Shown here one piece after another: positions 1 through 8,167 of a DNA stretch of 10,169 nt. The translations under genes and the position numbers were made by a program. This stretch comes from a bacterium. Lineage in GTDB: Bacteria; Zixibacteria; MSB-5A5; GN15; FEB-12. Every line of letters begins with the position of its first letter. The first letter of the stretch is position 1. Under the pieces are notes generated by a model that saw only the letters and a list, made by a program, of their open reading frames with translations, searched no databases and was not told the DNA's origin. The stretch spans positions 1 through 10,169 of the forward strand of contig DAOUUR010000044.1 of assembly GCA_030668045.1 (NCBI GenBank), in the 5' to 3' direction.

Positions 1-813
1 ATGCTGGTGGTGTTGATCGTCATGAAGCTTCTGGCAACTTCGCTTACGCTTGGGTCGGGTAACTCCGGTGGAATTTTCGCACCAGCGCTTTTCATGGGTG
101 CGGTGGCGGGAGGAGCCTTCGGTTTCCTGGTTCAGTACCTTTTCCCCGGAGTCACCGCATCGCCGGGAGCGTACGCGCTGGTTGGGATGGCCGGGATGGT
201 AGCCGGAACAACCTACGCACCGATCACTGCCCTGTTGATAATTTTTGAGATGACTTCTGATTATCGAATCATTCTTCCCCTGATGGTGACGGTGGTGTTT
301 TCCGCTCTGGTAGCAGGACGCTTGTTCAAGTATTCGATCTATACTGCTAAACTGGCCAAGCGGGGAATAGAAATTCGTGGTGGTAAGGACATCAATATCC
401 TGAGGTCACACACGGTGAGCGAGATCATGGACAAGAATTTCGCAACGATTCCGTCGCACATGCCATTGGCTCGGATATTTCAGGAGGTGGAACGGTCTGA
501 GGAGTCGTACTTTGTCGTGGTTGATTCTGAGACCAGATTCCAGGGAGTTATTTCGTTGCAGGATATCAGGTCGATTCTATCGCAGCACACTCTGGACTAT
601 CTGGTTATTGCGCAGGACCTGGTCCGTCCGGATACTCTTGTGATCAAAGTCGATGATACTCTTGAATATGCCAATGATATTTTTGGGAGCAGGGATTATC
701 GTCTGCTGCCGGTGATCGACCCTGCCGATGAACGGAAAATTATCGGCGTGGTTCGTCGCAGCGAACTGTTGCGTTACTACAACCGTCGCCTGATCGAAAC
801 CCTGAGGCAGTAG
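1..813 (+). CDS. ClC-family chloride channel/antiporter with C-terminal CBS pair, 5'-truncated
   Basis: This is the C-terminal 270 residues of a ClC protein, which moves chloride (often in exchange for protons) across the inner membrane. Residues 18-33 carry the family signature GSGNSGGIFAPALFMG, whose GxFxP segment (F26) matches the anion-coordinating Phe of E. coli ClC. The segment SDYRIILP (Y88) matches the central selectivity-filter Tyr. Hydrophobic helices run to about residue 110, followed by two cytoplasmic CBS domains (about 137-195 and 207-265), which usually bind adenine nucleotides and modulate gating. The window begins on an ATG, but ClC cores need more than 400 residues. That Met is therefore almost certainly internal, and the gating and proton glutamates lie outside the window. 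It ends 16 nt from the end of the convergent kinase gene. Whether it is a channel or an antiporter cannot be told from this part. Confidence 0.93.
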   Translation: MLVVLIVMKLLATSLTLGSGNSGGIFAPALFMGAVAGGAFGFLVQYLFPGVTASPGAYALVGMAGMVAGTTYAPITALLIIFEMTSDYRIILPLMVTVVFSALVAGRLFKYSIYTAKLAKRGIEIRGGKDINILRSHTVSEIMDKNFATIPSHMPLARIFQEVERSEESYFVVVDSETRFQGVISLQDIRSILSQHTLDYLVIAQDLVRPDTLVIKVDDTLEYANDIFGSRDYRLLPVIDPADERKIIGVVRRSELLRYYNRRLIETLRQ

Positions 814-829
814 CTCCGCATCGTGTAAC

Positions 830-3829
830 CTACGCACCACTGGCTTCTTTTTCTGTCATTAGTTTACCAAGGAGGCGAACGTCGCTGGCTAATCGACTGA
901 AGGTGGGTTGTTGCTGGAAGATGTGCCGGTCACCAAAGTTAGTGATCTGCCCAACCATCTGTTTACCGAGGGCGACCGCCTCGCGCAGGGTACGGTAGCT
1001 GCCCTCGTAGTCGCGTTCAACCAACTGCAGTCTGCCGAGTAACATCCGGGAGGTTGCCAGCTCTTCCATCAGTCCCACTTCTCGGGCGATTGTCTCGCTT
1101 CTATGGATATGGGTTGCCGCTCTGGTGTGATCTCTGGAGAGAAGCAACAGGTTTGCGCCGATGTTATGAAAACGGGCCAGTTCAAGTTCGTTTTTAATCC
1201 GACCGAGTTCCGGGAGCGCATGCATCGCCATAGACATTGCATTGTCAATCCGACCGGCGATTGTCAACCGTTCCAGCCGATTGAAAGCGATGATTCTTTT
1301 CTCTCTCGGTGTGTTGAGGCTATCGGCCAGTCTGGAGGCCCGGGAGTATATTTCGTTGTCGTCGCTCAAGCGAGTTAGAAGACACAGCGCTGCCAGGAGG
1401 CTCGGTTTTTCATTCGCATCCTCGGCGATAGCCAGCGCCTCGCAACCGAGAGTGGTGGCAAGAGCGGTGTCCCCGATCGACAACCGCAGCTCCGCCGACC
1501 GCACTTTCTGCATAACCTCAAGCGGAGTGTCATCCAATTCAACGATCAATTCCTCCGCTGAGCCGATGTGGTCCGCTGCATCGGCATACAAACCTCGTCG
1601 GATCAGGATCAGGCCCATCTCAAGATGGAACGCCGCCATGTGTGGCTTATCCTGAAGTTCCTCGGCTAAAGCCATCCCTTTTCGCAGGTACTCAATCGAT
1701 TCGTTCAGACGTCCCATTGCAGTCATCATGGAAGCCAGGTTTTCAAGATTAAAGAGGAGTTCCTTACGCGTACCGATCTGTCGATTTATGCTCAACGATT
1801 CAGTCAGACTATTGACCGCCAGGGTGCTGTCGCCAGCCTGGAAAGCCATGTAGCCGATGTTGTTCAGCACTCGCGCAATATCAACCTGACTGCCTTCGGC
1901 TCGACTCAAAACAAGAGACAGTTCAAGGAGCTTGTTGGCTCGGCGGAATTTTCCCGAGGTGCCATAGACTGATCCCAGATTGTTCAGCGTCGAGGCAGCA
2001 TCACGTCGGTTGCCGTGGCGATGTTGAATGCGCAGGGCATGACGAAAACATTTCAGGGCGGAGGTAGTGTCCTGGGCGATCCAATGGATATTGCCGAGGT
2101 TATTGTACGTGTGCGACGTTTCCAATTCGTCGTTAAGATCGTGATAGGTCTTCAGGGCGCTATAGAGTGACTGGATACCGGCTCGGAAATTTCGCTTCGT
2201 CTTGTAGAGGTCTCCGAGGTCTTTGTGCGTTTCAGCAAGCAGTTCATCGGGTGGAAATGTCTGGTACACGGTGAGTATCTCGTTGTATGCCTGCTCAGCG
2301 CGTTCGGTTTGACCGGTCTCTTTGAGGCTATGCGCGGTGAGCATCATCAGTTTGCGGACGACTGATTGGTCCCCGGTCATTCGGGCGAATTCAATCACCG
2401 GACGAGCGACTGCAACGGCCGCTTTGTGTTGATGTCTCCCCGCGAGAGTCTTAGCCGCGCTATAGGCTGCCTCAAGGGCCGATTCCAGATCGCCAGCCTG
2501 CAGGAAAAGCCGTGCCGCTAGTTCATGTTGGCCCTGCTCCGAGGCCATTGGTGCAAGTGACTTCGATACTCTGCTGACAGTTATTGACCTGAGTAAAGGC
2601 AACAGCAGTGTCGGTACGGTGGGCGGAATCGAACAATCAGAGTCTTCCGAAATGATACCCAACGATTCAGCGGACTCAATATCTCCACAGACGGCAGCTC
2701 GAATGATGTTTCGTTTGAGGGAAAGAGATGACTCTCCGAAGCAGTTGAGTGTCTCTCGTCTCAGGCAGACCGGCCAGTAGATTTCGTCGGCAAAATGAAA
2801 CGAGCCGTTATCATATTGCAGATTCTCTCTCGCAAAATTGGCCGAGAGGATTAACCGTCGCACTGCCGGATCATCTCCGCCCAGAAATGTCAAACGTGCT
2901 GTGTCCTTATCGGACAACTTGATACCAGCTTGCTGGACTTGGTTGTTCGTTACATCTGTGATGTATTTTGGGTGGAGCGCTTTTCGGAACGGATAGGTTG
3001 CGCCACCCTCTTCCAATTCGCAGCAGACTTTCCATGCCGATTGGGGCCGGTTATGTTCGCTCTTGGCCAGCAGGCGGTCAACAGTTTCGCCGATAGCGGG
3101 AGGCAAGTCTGGTCTTAGTGTTCCCAGCGGGGGCGGGTCGTCTTCGCAGACCCAGGCGTTGATTTTGGCCGGGTCACCTTTGTCATCGACAAACGGATGT
3201 CGGCCTGTCAGAATCTGGAACGCTGTCACTCCGAGAGCGAAGAGGTCAGAGCGATGGCTGGTGCGGTTTTCGGTAATCGTCTCAGGCGCCATGTAACCGA
3301 CCGTTCCGGCTCCGGCACGAGACTGTTCCAGTTCGTCAAACCGACGTCCCATAGAGAAATCGGTTAGCTTCACATAGTAGAGCTGCGCCGGTCTCAGGTT
3401 CTGCCAGTCGGACGGCAGGAAGATGTTGAGCGGTTTTAGGTCACCGTGGACCAACCCATTGAGCCTGAGATATTCCAGATCAATGGCGATAGCCGATATC
3501 AGGTTGACGACCGAAAGCCAGTCACTCGGAATCTGAATCTGGCCCAGATTCGGTCCGGGGCAGAGCTCCATGAGCAGGTAGGGCGGATCACTAATTGAGA
3601 GGTCGATTGCTCGAACAACGCCGGGAAAGGTCAGGGGTGCCAGGAATTCATATTCGCGTTGGATCAAACGGAGAAAACGAGATTGGTTTCCACCGTTGGA
3701 GTTGGATAGATGTTTGAGGGCTGCCTCACCACCGGATTCAGGTATTCGTACTCGGCTGACCGTTGCGGTGCCCCCCTGCCCAAGCTGTTGGATAACCTCA
3801 AAGGTCAACAGCTCGACAGCGGTCGTCAT
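830..3829 (-). CDS. Soluble serine/threonine protein kinase with long C-terminal TPR array
   Basis: This 999-residue protein has no membrane segments. An N-terminal Hanks-type kinase domain spans about 9-275: Gly-rich loop GQGGTATV (17-24), catalytic Lys K39, helix-C Glu E59, catalytic loop HGDLKPLN (128-135), metal-binding DFS (157-159), APE (181-183) and D195. It should be active, but the loop is HGD rather than HRD, and DFS replaces DFG. Residues 300-430 resemble no domain I can name. Their position and the phrases around 341-362 recall the end of the AAA/NACHT ATPase module that often follows such kinases, but no Walker A motif is present. From about 430 to 955 helical TPR-type repeats follow (for example 573-601, 613-641, 653-681), a protein-interaction scaffold. 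The ATG overlaps the stop of the upstream histidine kinase in an ATGA, so translation is probably coupled and the two proteins probably act together. Substrate unknown. Confidence 0.92.
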   Translation of the reverse strand: MTTAVELLTFEVIQQLGQGGTATVSRVRIPESGGEAALKHLSNSNGGNQSRFLRLIQREYEFLAPLTFPGVVRAIDLSISDPPYLLMELCPGPNLGQIQIPSDWLSVVNLISAIAIDLEYLRLNGLVHGDLKPLNIFLPSDWQNLRPAQLYYVKLTDFSMGRRFDELEQSRAGAGTVGYMAPETITENRTSHRSDLFALGVTAFQILTGRHPFVDDKGDPAKINAWVCEDDPPPLGTLRPDLPPAIGETVDRLLAKSEHNRPQSAWKVCCELEEGGATYPFRKALHPKYITDVTNNQVQQAGIKLSDKDTARLTFLGGDDPAVRRLILSANFARENLQYDNGSFHFADEIYWPVCLRRETLNCFGESSLSLKRNIIRAAVCGDIESAESLGIISEDSDCSIPPTVPTLLLPLLRSITVSRVSKSLAPMASEQGQHELAARLFLQAGDLESALEAAYSAAKTLAGRHQHKAAVAVARPVIEFARMTGDQSVVRKLMMLTAHSLKETGQTERAEQAYNEILTVYQTFPPDELLAETHKDLGDLYKTKRNFRAGIQSLYSALKTYHDLNDELETSHTYNNLGNIHWIAQDTTSALKCFRHALRIQHRHGNRRDAASTLNNLGSVYGTSGKFRRANKLLELSLVLSRAEGSQVDIARVLNNIGYMAFQAGDSTLAVNSLTESLSINRQIGTRKELLFNLENLASMMTAMGRLNESIEYLRKGMALAEELQDKPHMAAFHLEMGLILIRRGLYADAADHIGSAEELIVELDDTPLEVMQKVRSAELRLSIGDTALATTLGCEALAIAEDANEKPSLLAALCLLTRLSDDNEIYSRASRLADSLNTPREKRIIAFNRLERLTIAGRIDNAMSMAMHALPELGRIKNELELARFHNIGANLLLLSRDHTRAATHIHRSETIAREVGLMEELATSRMLLGRLQLVERDYEGSYRTLREAVALGKQMVGQITNFGDRHIFQQQPTFSRLASDVRLLGKLMTEKEASGA

Positions 3830-5640
3830 CCCTTGGCCTCAGCCTTCTTTGGCTGGAAACGGGGCAGGGTTATCTTGAATGTGGAACCTGAGCCATGATT
3901 TGATTCAACCTCCATGTTGCCATGGTGACCCTGGATGATCTTGCGACAATTTGCCAGCCCCAGTCCGTGACCTGACTTCTTGGTCGTGAAATGAACGGTA
4001 TAAATCTTGCCGAGTGTTTCTTCGGTCATTCCGATGCCGTTGTCTTCAACTGAGATGTGACACTTTTCAGCATCTTCGTCCCATTGAGAAGATATAGCGA
4101 TCTCTTTCTTGAATGTGGAATCATCGAGATTCTGTTTGATGATTCGTTCTTCGATGGCATCGGCAGCGTTGTTTAACAGGTTCATCAGTACTTGCTGGAT
4201 TTGTCCGACATCCATCTCAAGATTGGGCATGTCGGTGTCGAGGTCGATTGTGAATCTGACATTCTTGAATCGCGACTGAACTCTCAGGGAGAATAGAAGG
4301 TCTTCGATGAGAAGCTTGGCGTCATAGCTGATGTAATCTGCTTCGGGCTTGGAAAAATCCATCAGGCTGGTGACAAAACGTTTGATCTTCCCGATATTCT
4401 CAGTGATCGACCGAGCGTTAAAGCGGGCCTTGTCAAATTGCTCTGTTTCGATATTGCGGTCCAGAAGTTCAGCATTGGTGGAGACGATAGCAAGGTAGTT
4501 GTTCAGCTCGTGGCTGACCGATGCTGCCATTTCTCCCTTGGCGACCAATTTCTCGGAGATGATGACATACTTTTCCATCAGGACCTTCTCGGTGATATCC
4601 TCCACGGTGATAGTAATGCCAGATTCTCCTGAGGGCAGATGAGTCAGCGGTGAGATATTGATCGAGAGAACTTTTTCAATATAGCCGGTGTTGTGGAAGT
4701 AACGTGGGTCCGAGAAAGTCTGTCCAACCGCCAGAACCGTGTTCATCATGTGTTGCCAGCGCGAAGTCTCAGTCTCTGGCAGGAAGTCAAGCAACCAGCT
4801 GGCTGCACCCTCTTCGCCAACTGTCGTCACCGCGTCGCTGTTGATATCAAGAATCTCCAGGGCGGCGGCGTTGATAGTGTGTATTCGACCGCGGTCATCC
4901 ACGACAATAATACCGACCGGAGCATCCTTGACCACCGTTTCGTTGTAGCTCTTCATGCGAAGGAGCGAGTCGTAGTTGCGGGCGTTATGCAGGGCATTGG
5001 CGACGTCCTGAGCGAACAGTTCAAAAACGTACAGGTCGGACTTGAGGAACATCTTTGATTCACTGGAGTTGTCCAGATAGATTACGCCGATTACATCTTC
5101 CTTGATCTTGATTGGAACGCACATGATCGAGCGCAGATGCAACTCGACTACCGACTGGAACTGCGAGTAGCGATCATCAGCTATAGCGTCGGAAGTATAA
5201 ACCGACCGGCCAGTCCGAGCTACCTGCGATGTGATCGATGTGGATATCTTGAAGTCGCCCTCGGTGAGTTCTTCCTTGCGGATATTGTGGGCTGATTTGA
5301 CCTGGAGTTCAGCGTCGTCATCCAGCAGCATAATCAACCCGCGCTCGGCGTGCATCAGTTCGATGGCCTTGCGCATCACGATCTGGAGAACATCCTCAAG
5401 GACGAGAGATGAGTTTATGGCCAGCGATACTTCCAGCAAGGCCTGTAGATCGGTATTGGACCGGCTGTGGCCGGTGTCGTGTCCTTCGATTCTGGGGTTC
5501 GACTCGGCTACCTCATCAAGGGTAGCGTCGAGATCGGCGAAAATGTCCCTGCTCGACTGGGAGCCCGGATCGGATGCCCCGTCCGACGCGGACGGACCGG
5601 TGTATTTACCCCGGGTATTCTCTGTAGTTTTCCGACTCAT
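3826..5640 (-). CDS. Soluble GAF-PAS sensor histidine kinase
   Basis: This 604-residue histidine kinase is predicted cytosolic, with no signal peptide or membrane helix. Residues 1-62 are a polar, probably disordered leader. A GAF domain follows (about 64-220), then a PAS domain (about 228-355). The DHp helix carries phospho-acceptor H377 in VSHELNNYLA. The ATPase domain shows the N box (NLLNNAADAIEE, 487-498), G1 DNGIGM (533-538), F box HFTTKKSG (550-557) and G2 GHGLGL (557-562), so it should be catalytically competent. The GAF and PAS domains suggest a small-molecule, redox or protein-borne signal, but no ligand can be read off. No receiver domain is attached or lies next to it. The start is the only sensible ATG, although the frame stays open upstream, and its ribosome binding site is weak. 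The stop overlaps the start of the downstream Ser/Thr kinase by 4 nt. Confidence 0.93.
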   Translation of the reverse strand: MSRKTTENTRGKYTGPSASDGASDPGSQSSRDIFADLDATLDEVAESNPRIEGHDTGHSRSNTDLQALLEVSLAINSSLVLEDVLQIVMRKAIELMHAERGLIMLLDDDAELQVKSAHNIRKEELTEGDFKISTSITSQVARTGRSVYTSDAIADDRYSQFQSVVELHLRSIMCVPIKIKEDVIGVIYLDNSSESKMFLKSDLYVFELFAQDVANALHNARNYDSLLRMKSYNETVVKDAPVGIIVVDDRGRIHTINAAALEILDINSDAVTTVGEEGAASWLLDFLPETETSRWQHMMNTVLAVGQTFSDPRYFHNTGYIEKVLSINISPLTHLPSGESGITITVEDITEKVLMEKYVIISEKLVAKGEMAASVSHELNNYLAIVSTNAELLDRNIETEQFDKARFNARSITENIGKIKRFVTSLMDFSKPEADYISYDAKLLIEDLLFSLRVQSRFKNVRFTIDLDTDMPNLEMDVGQIQQVLMNLLNNAADAIEERIIKQNLDDSTFKKEIAISSQWDEDAEKCHISVEDNGIGMTEETLGKIYTVHFTTKKSGHGLGLANCRKIIQGHHGNMEVESNHGSGSTFKITLPRFQPKKAEAKG

Positions 5641-5674
5641 AAGTAGTATCTCATCAAAGCTGTCATATTCTCTT

Positions 5675-5680
5675 ATTATA
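5675..5680 (-). promoter_or_regulatory. Candidate -10 box for the histidine kinase/Ser-Thr kinase operon
   Basis: A perfect TATAAT on the minus strand lies in the 88-nt gap between the DUF4390-like gene and the histidine kinase gene. Transcription would start near 5668, giving a leader of about 27 nt. At 16-18 nt spacing the -35 position offers only AACTGC-like hexamers, a poor match, and there is no TGn extension. The call rests on the -10 match and its location, so an activator-dependent promoter or read-through from upstream are alternatives. The rest of this gap shows no convincing terminator. Confidence 0.35.
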
Positions 5681-5728
5681 TCGGCTGATTGAAGGGGGCA
5701 GTTTACCCGCTGCTCGCTTGATTTGGGG

Positions 5729-6367
5729 CTAGTTTTGGTCTCTGATTTCTGAGAGAGTAAAGGGGCGGGATCTGATCAGTAGCTCTTCCTGCCCAAAACC
5801 GGTCAGCTCAAGGAATCGCCGGAACAGAAAGCCAACCATCGAAGGAGGACCCAGGCCCCGGTCGGGATCGAAGACGAGGTTGATCTTGGTTAGAGAAATC
5901 ACGGCTATGCGGATTTGAAGATCGTAATATAACTCCATGTCCAGATCAGAGAGGGGGCCGATGGAGACAATGATTGAGTCGGCCAGATATCGGTGCAGGC
6001 CAGCCAGTGAGGGGAAAAGGCGGTGCCCGGTGGAGTCATTATCGCCGAGGTGCATTTGGTAGTCTTCAGTAAGGCTGCGATAGCCGACCGTCAGTAGGTG
6101 GTCGACGGTGCCGATGTTCCGATGTCCCCACAATCGACGTGATCTCTGCAGGGCCAGGTCGGTTTTCACTGCAAACTGTACGCCCTCCTTCAACTGGCTG
6201 ATGACCTGAGAGTTGACCAGATCGGAAAGGTCCAGCCATACGCCGAGGGAGTCATTGACCGTGAGAATGTCGAACTCAATTTCCGGTTTCTCCCCGGCAT
6301 AGGTCGAACGGAGGCCAAGAATTGAGATCAGTAATGCTGTCAGACCGACCGATAGCAGTCTGCTCAT
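5729..6367 (-). CDS. Exported DUF4390-like protein
   Basis: This 212-residue protein has a signal peptide (hydrophobic 4-18, likely signal peptidase I cleavage after STYA at 24), so the mature part should be periplasmic or envelope-bound. The mature region resembles DUF4390: a leader strand with LGVWLDLSD, a GVQFAVKTDLALQRSRRLW segment (62-80), the pattern VGYRSLTEDYQMH (94-106), a central SLAGLHRYL (120-128) and a late paired-strand region (148-168). The match is from memory of the family pattern, not a search. DUF4390 has no known biochemical function, but in beta-proteobacteria such as Neisseria its genes sit beside ntrY/ntrX. The same association here, with NtrY/NtrC-like genes two genes away, supports the call. 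The gene starts 24 nt after the outer-membrane-protein gene with an AAAGGG ribosome binding site, so the two are probably cotranscribed. Confidence 0.75.
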   Translation of the reverse strand: MSRLLSVGLTALLISILGLRSTYAGEKPEIEFDILTVNDSLGVWLDLSDLVNSQVISQLKEGVQFAVKTDLALQRSRRLWGHRNIGTVDHLLTVGYRSLTEDYQMHLGDNDSTGHRLFPSLAGLHRYLADSIIVSIGPLSDLDMELYYDLQIRIAVISLTKINLVFDPDRGLGPPSMVGFLFRRFLELTGFGQEELLIRSRPFTLSEIRDQN

Positions 6368-6391
6368 CTTCGGCCCTTTCGACAGTGATGA

Positions 6392-8134
6392 TCAGAAGAT
6401 ATGGTCAAGGCGGACATATATTTTGGCGTCGTCCTCGGTGGATGAGTCAAGCCGTTTGGCGACCGATACTTTGAAGTCGTCCTCAATGTAGATGGCAAGA
6501 CCGATGTCCTGTTTCAGGTCAGCCTCGCTGAGAGAACCGCCGTTGGTTATCATGGCGCCATCCCAGAACAACCCGGTGGCAGCCTGGGCGCCGGGGAATC
6601 GGATGCGGTATTCAGCGTTGGCCATCCAGTACTTGTCACCCATGAACTCCTTGTGACGGTATCCAGCCAGGGTTCCGAGCCCGCCGACATAGAATCGTTT
6701 GTACATTGGCAGGTATCCCTTGCTGTCGCCCCAGGCAGCACGCAGCAGCAGCATGGCATTGCGGTTGACTTTCTGGTAGCGGCGGAGAACCAGACGCCAG
6801 CGCTTGTAGTCGAAGTCGGATTTGACATCGGCGTGTGACCATTCCAACTCACCGGTGAAATACCATGCCGATGCCTGGAACGGCTTGTCTTCATTGCGGG
6901 TGTCTAAATTCAGTACGCAATAGAGATTGGCGTTGACCGTATTGTCGATCTCAAGAGCGCTTGTGGTTCGGTAGATTTCCGGCACGCGCTCGAAATTGCG
7001 TCCGAATCTTTTACCGCCGCCAAACAAAGACCAGAGGTTGCGGTTGGCATCAAACCAGCCGGTTTCTTCATAGCGATAGCCGCCTTCAATTGTTAGTGGC
7101 TCCCATGGCCTTGATCGCAGGAACAGGTTGCCGCCCTCGGCTTCGTAGTAGTCCATGAAATCTTCGGTGACGGTCAGTGCAAAGACGGTGTTTTCTTCGG
7201 TCGTCAACAGAGAGGTGTCCTCGCTAACCAGGCGTCGATAGAAATTTCCGCCGATAGCGAGAGCCGGTTGATGCATCAGGGTCTGTTCTAGACCGAAATC
7301 GTAACGCCATCTCTTTGACTCAAAACCGTAGCCACCTCGGGCAACAATAGTTGGGAGGAGGGAATCGGTGTCAAAGCATTTGAGTCCGAAATGCAACGTC
7401 GCGCCGTCAACCCGGTTGTACACAAATGAGAAGTCTTCATTGACGTATGATTCGCGGTGTGAAAACCGATGGCGGTATTTGCGGCGTCCCTTCTCGGGCG
7501 TAATAACTTCTCCATAGACCGATGCTTCCCGAGCCAGATCGACTCGACCCGACAGGGTGGCGATATCGCCTCGAACAACTGCTCCCGGTCCGACATAGAC
7601 ATCACCAAGCAGGGATACGACATCCCGGTTGACCTCTCCGTATATCTCAATGTCTCCGGCAACACTGAAAACCGCGCCGCGAACAAATTCATCCTCGGCC
7701 ACGGTTATGCCTTCGGTTGCCGATATGCGATTGCCGACTTTGAACCGTCGAATCAGTGAGCCGGAAGTGCCCTTGGTGTAGGCGGTGAGCGAGAAAAATG
7801 CGACGGAACTGGTGGCCCGAAGGTCAGATATACGGCTGAACTCGACCGACGATCCATCCGGCAGAACGAGACCATCCTGATCGAATAGTAAATCCGTCCC
7901 CGCATAGACACGGCCCTCGCGCACTTCAAGACTGTTGGCCCGGTAGGATTTGCTTGTTTCCTCCTCTCCATCGTAGGCAGTGATGGAAAGAAATCCTTTC
8001 AGGCGCGCAATCTCAAATAGCTTCTGCTTGTTGTTGCGTTGGTATTCTTTGTAGGTAACCGGTTCTTCTGCTACTAACGAACCGACGCAAAACGCAAACA
8101 ATAGACCGACAACGGTAATAATCGAACGTACCAT
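6392..8134 (-). CDS. Outer membrane beta-barrel, Omp85/BamA-superfamily-like, with beta-solenoid N-terminal part
   Basis: This 580-residue protein has a signal peptide (about 1-22, cleavage after SLVA). Residues 25-147 are an unrecognised, probably beta-rich periplasmic region. Residues 148-212 form a hydrophobic/Gly pattern (GDIEIYGEVNRDVVSLLGDV, then GPGAVVRGDIATLSGRV) like the beta-solenoid of bactofilins (polymer-forming cytoskeletal proteins), here exported. From about 235 to the end, alternating aromatic strands form a barrel ending in F580, the usual outer-membrane insertion signature. Residues 484-500 (GGLGTLAGYRHKEFMGD) match the GG..(L/V)RG(F/Y) signature of the D15/Omp85 barrel, with Ala in place of the usual Arg. 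No POTRA domain is evident, so it is not a normal BamA. A transport, insertion or structural role is open. Expression appears to start at a sigma-54-type promoter just upstream, and the gene probably heads an operon with the DUF4390-like gene. Confidence 0.85.
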   Translation of the reverse strand: MVRSIITVVGLLFAFCVGSLVAEEPVTYKEYQRNNKQKLFEIARLKGFLSITAYDGEEETSKSYRANSLEVREGRVYAGTDLLFDQDGLVLPDGSSVEFSRISDLRATSSVAFFSLTAYTKGTSGSLIRRFKVGNRISATEGITVAEDEFVRGAVFSVAGDIEIYGEVNRDVVSLLGDVYVGPGAVVRGDIATLSGRVDLAREASVYGEVITPEKGRRKYRHRFSHRESYVNEDFSFVYNRVDGATLHFGLKCFDTDSLLPTIVARGGYGFESKRWRYDFGLEQTLMHQPALAIGGNFYRRLVSEDTSLLTTEENTVFALTVTEDFMDYYEAEGGNLFLRSRPWEPLTIEGGYRYEETGWFDANRNLWSLFGGGKRFGRNFERVPEIYRTTSALEIDNTVNANLYCVLNLDTRNEDKPFQASAWYFTGELEWSHADVKSDFDYKRWRLVLRRYQKVNRNAMLLLRAAWGDSKGYLPMYKRFYVGGLGTLAGYRHKEFMGDKYWMANAEYRIRFPGAQAATGLFWDGAMITNGGSLSEADLKQDIGLAIYIEDDFKVSVAKRLDSSTEDDAKIYVRLDHIF

Positions 8135-8143
8135 AATCTGAGA

Positions 8144-8150
8144 CTCCTCT
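8144..8150 (-). promoter_or_regulatory. Ribosome binding site of the outer-membrane-protein gene
   Basis: AGAGGAG on the minus strand ends 9 nt before the ATG at 8134. It is one of the strongest Shine-Dalgarno matches in the window and fixes the start used here, which also gives a clean signal peptide. Confidence 0.75.
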
Positions 8151-8167
8151 GTTTTTCAGAACTATAA

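Noticed and set aside
814..829. A bidirectional terminator between the converging ClC and Ser/Thr kinase genes.
   Set aside because: The 16-nt gap and its flanks show no stem longer than 3 bp and no T-run, so no terminator can be supported.
577..840. A minus-strand open frame of 87 codons opposite the end of the ClC gene.
   Set aside because: It is antisense to a well-supported CBS domain, overlaps the Ser/Thr kinase end and resembles no known domain. It is a shadow frame.
1103..1655. Plus-strand open frames (91 and 137 codons) opposite the TPR array.
   Set aside because: They lie in long coding sequence on the other strand, lack domain-like composition and overlap each other. Typical shadow frames.
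5691..5715. A hairpin terminator after the DUF4390-like gene (GGG-CCC or GCAG-CTGC pairings).
   Set aside because: The stems are only 3-4 bp, compete with each other and have no following T-run on the minus strand.
8074..8134. A lipoprotein signal in the outer membrane protein (Cys16 after FAF).
   Set aside because: Phe directly before the Cys does not fit the lipobox. SLVA followed by EE gives a good signal peptidase I site, and the protein is a barrel.
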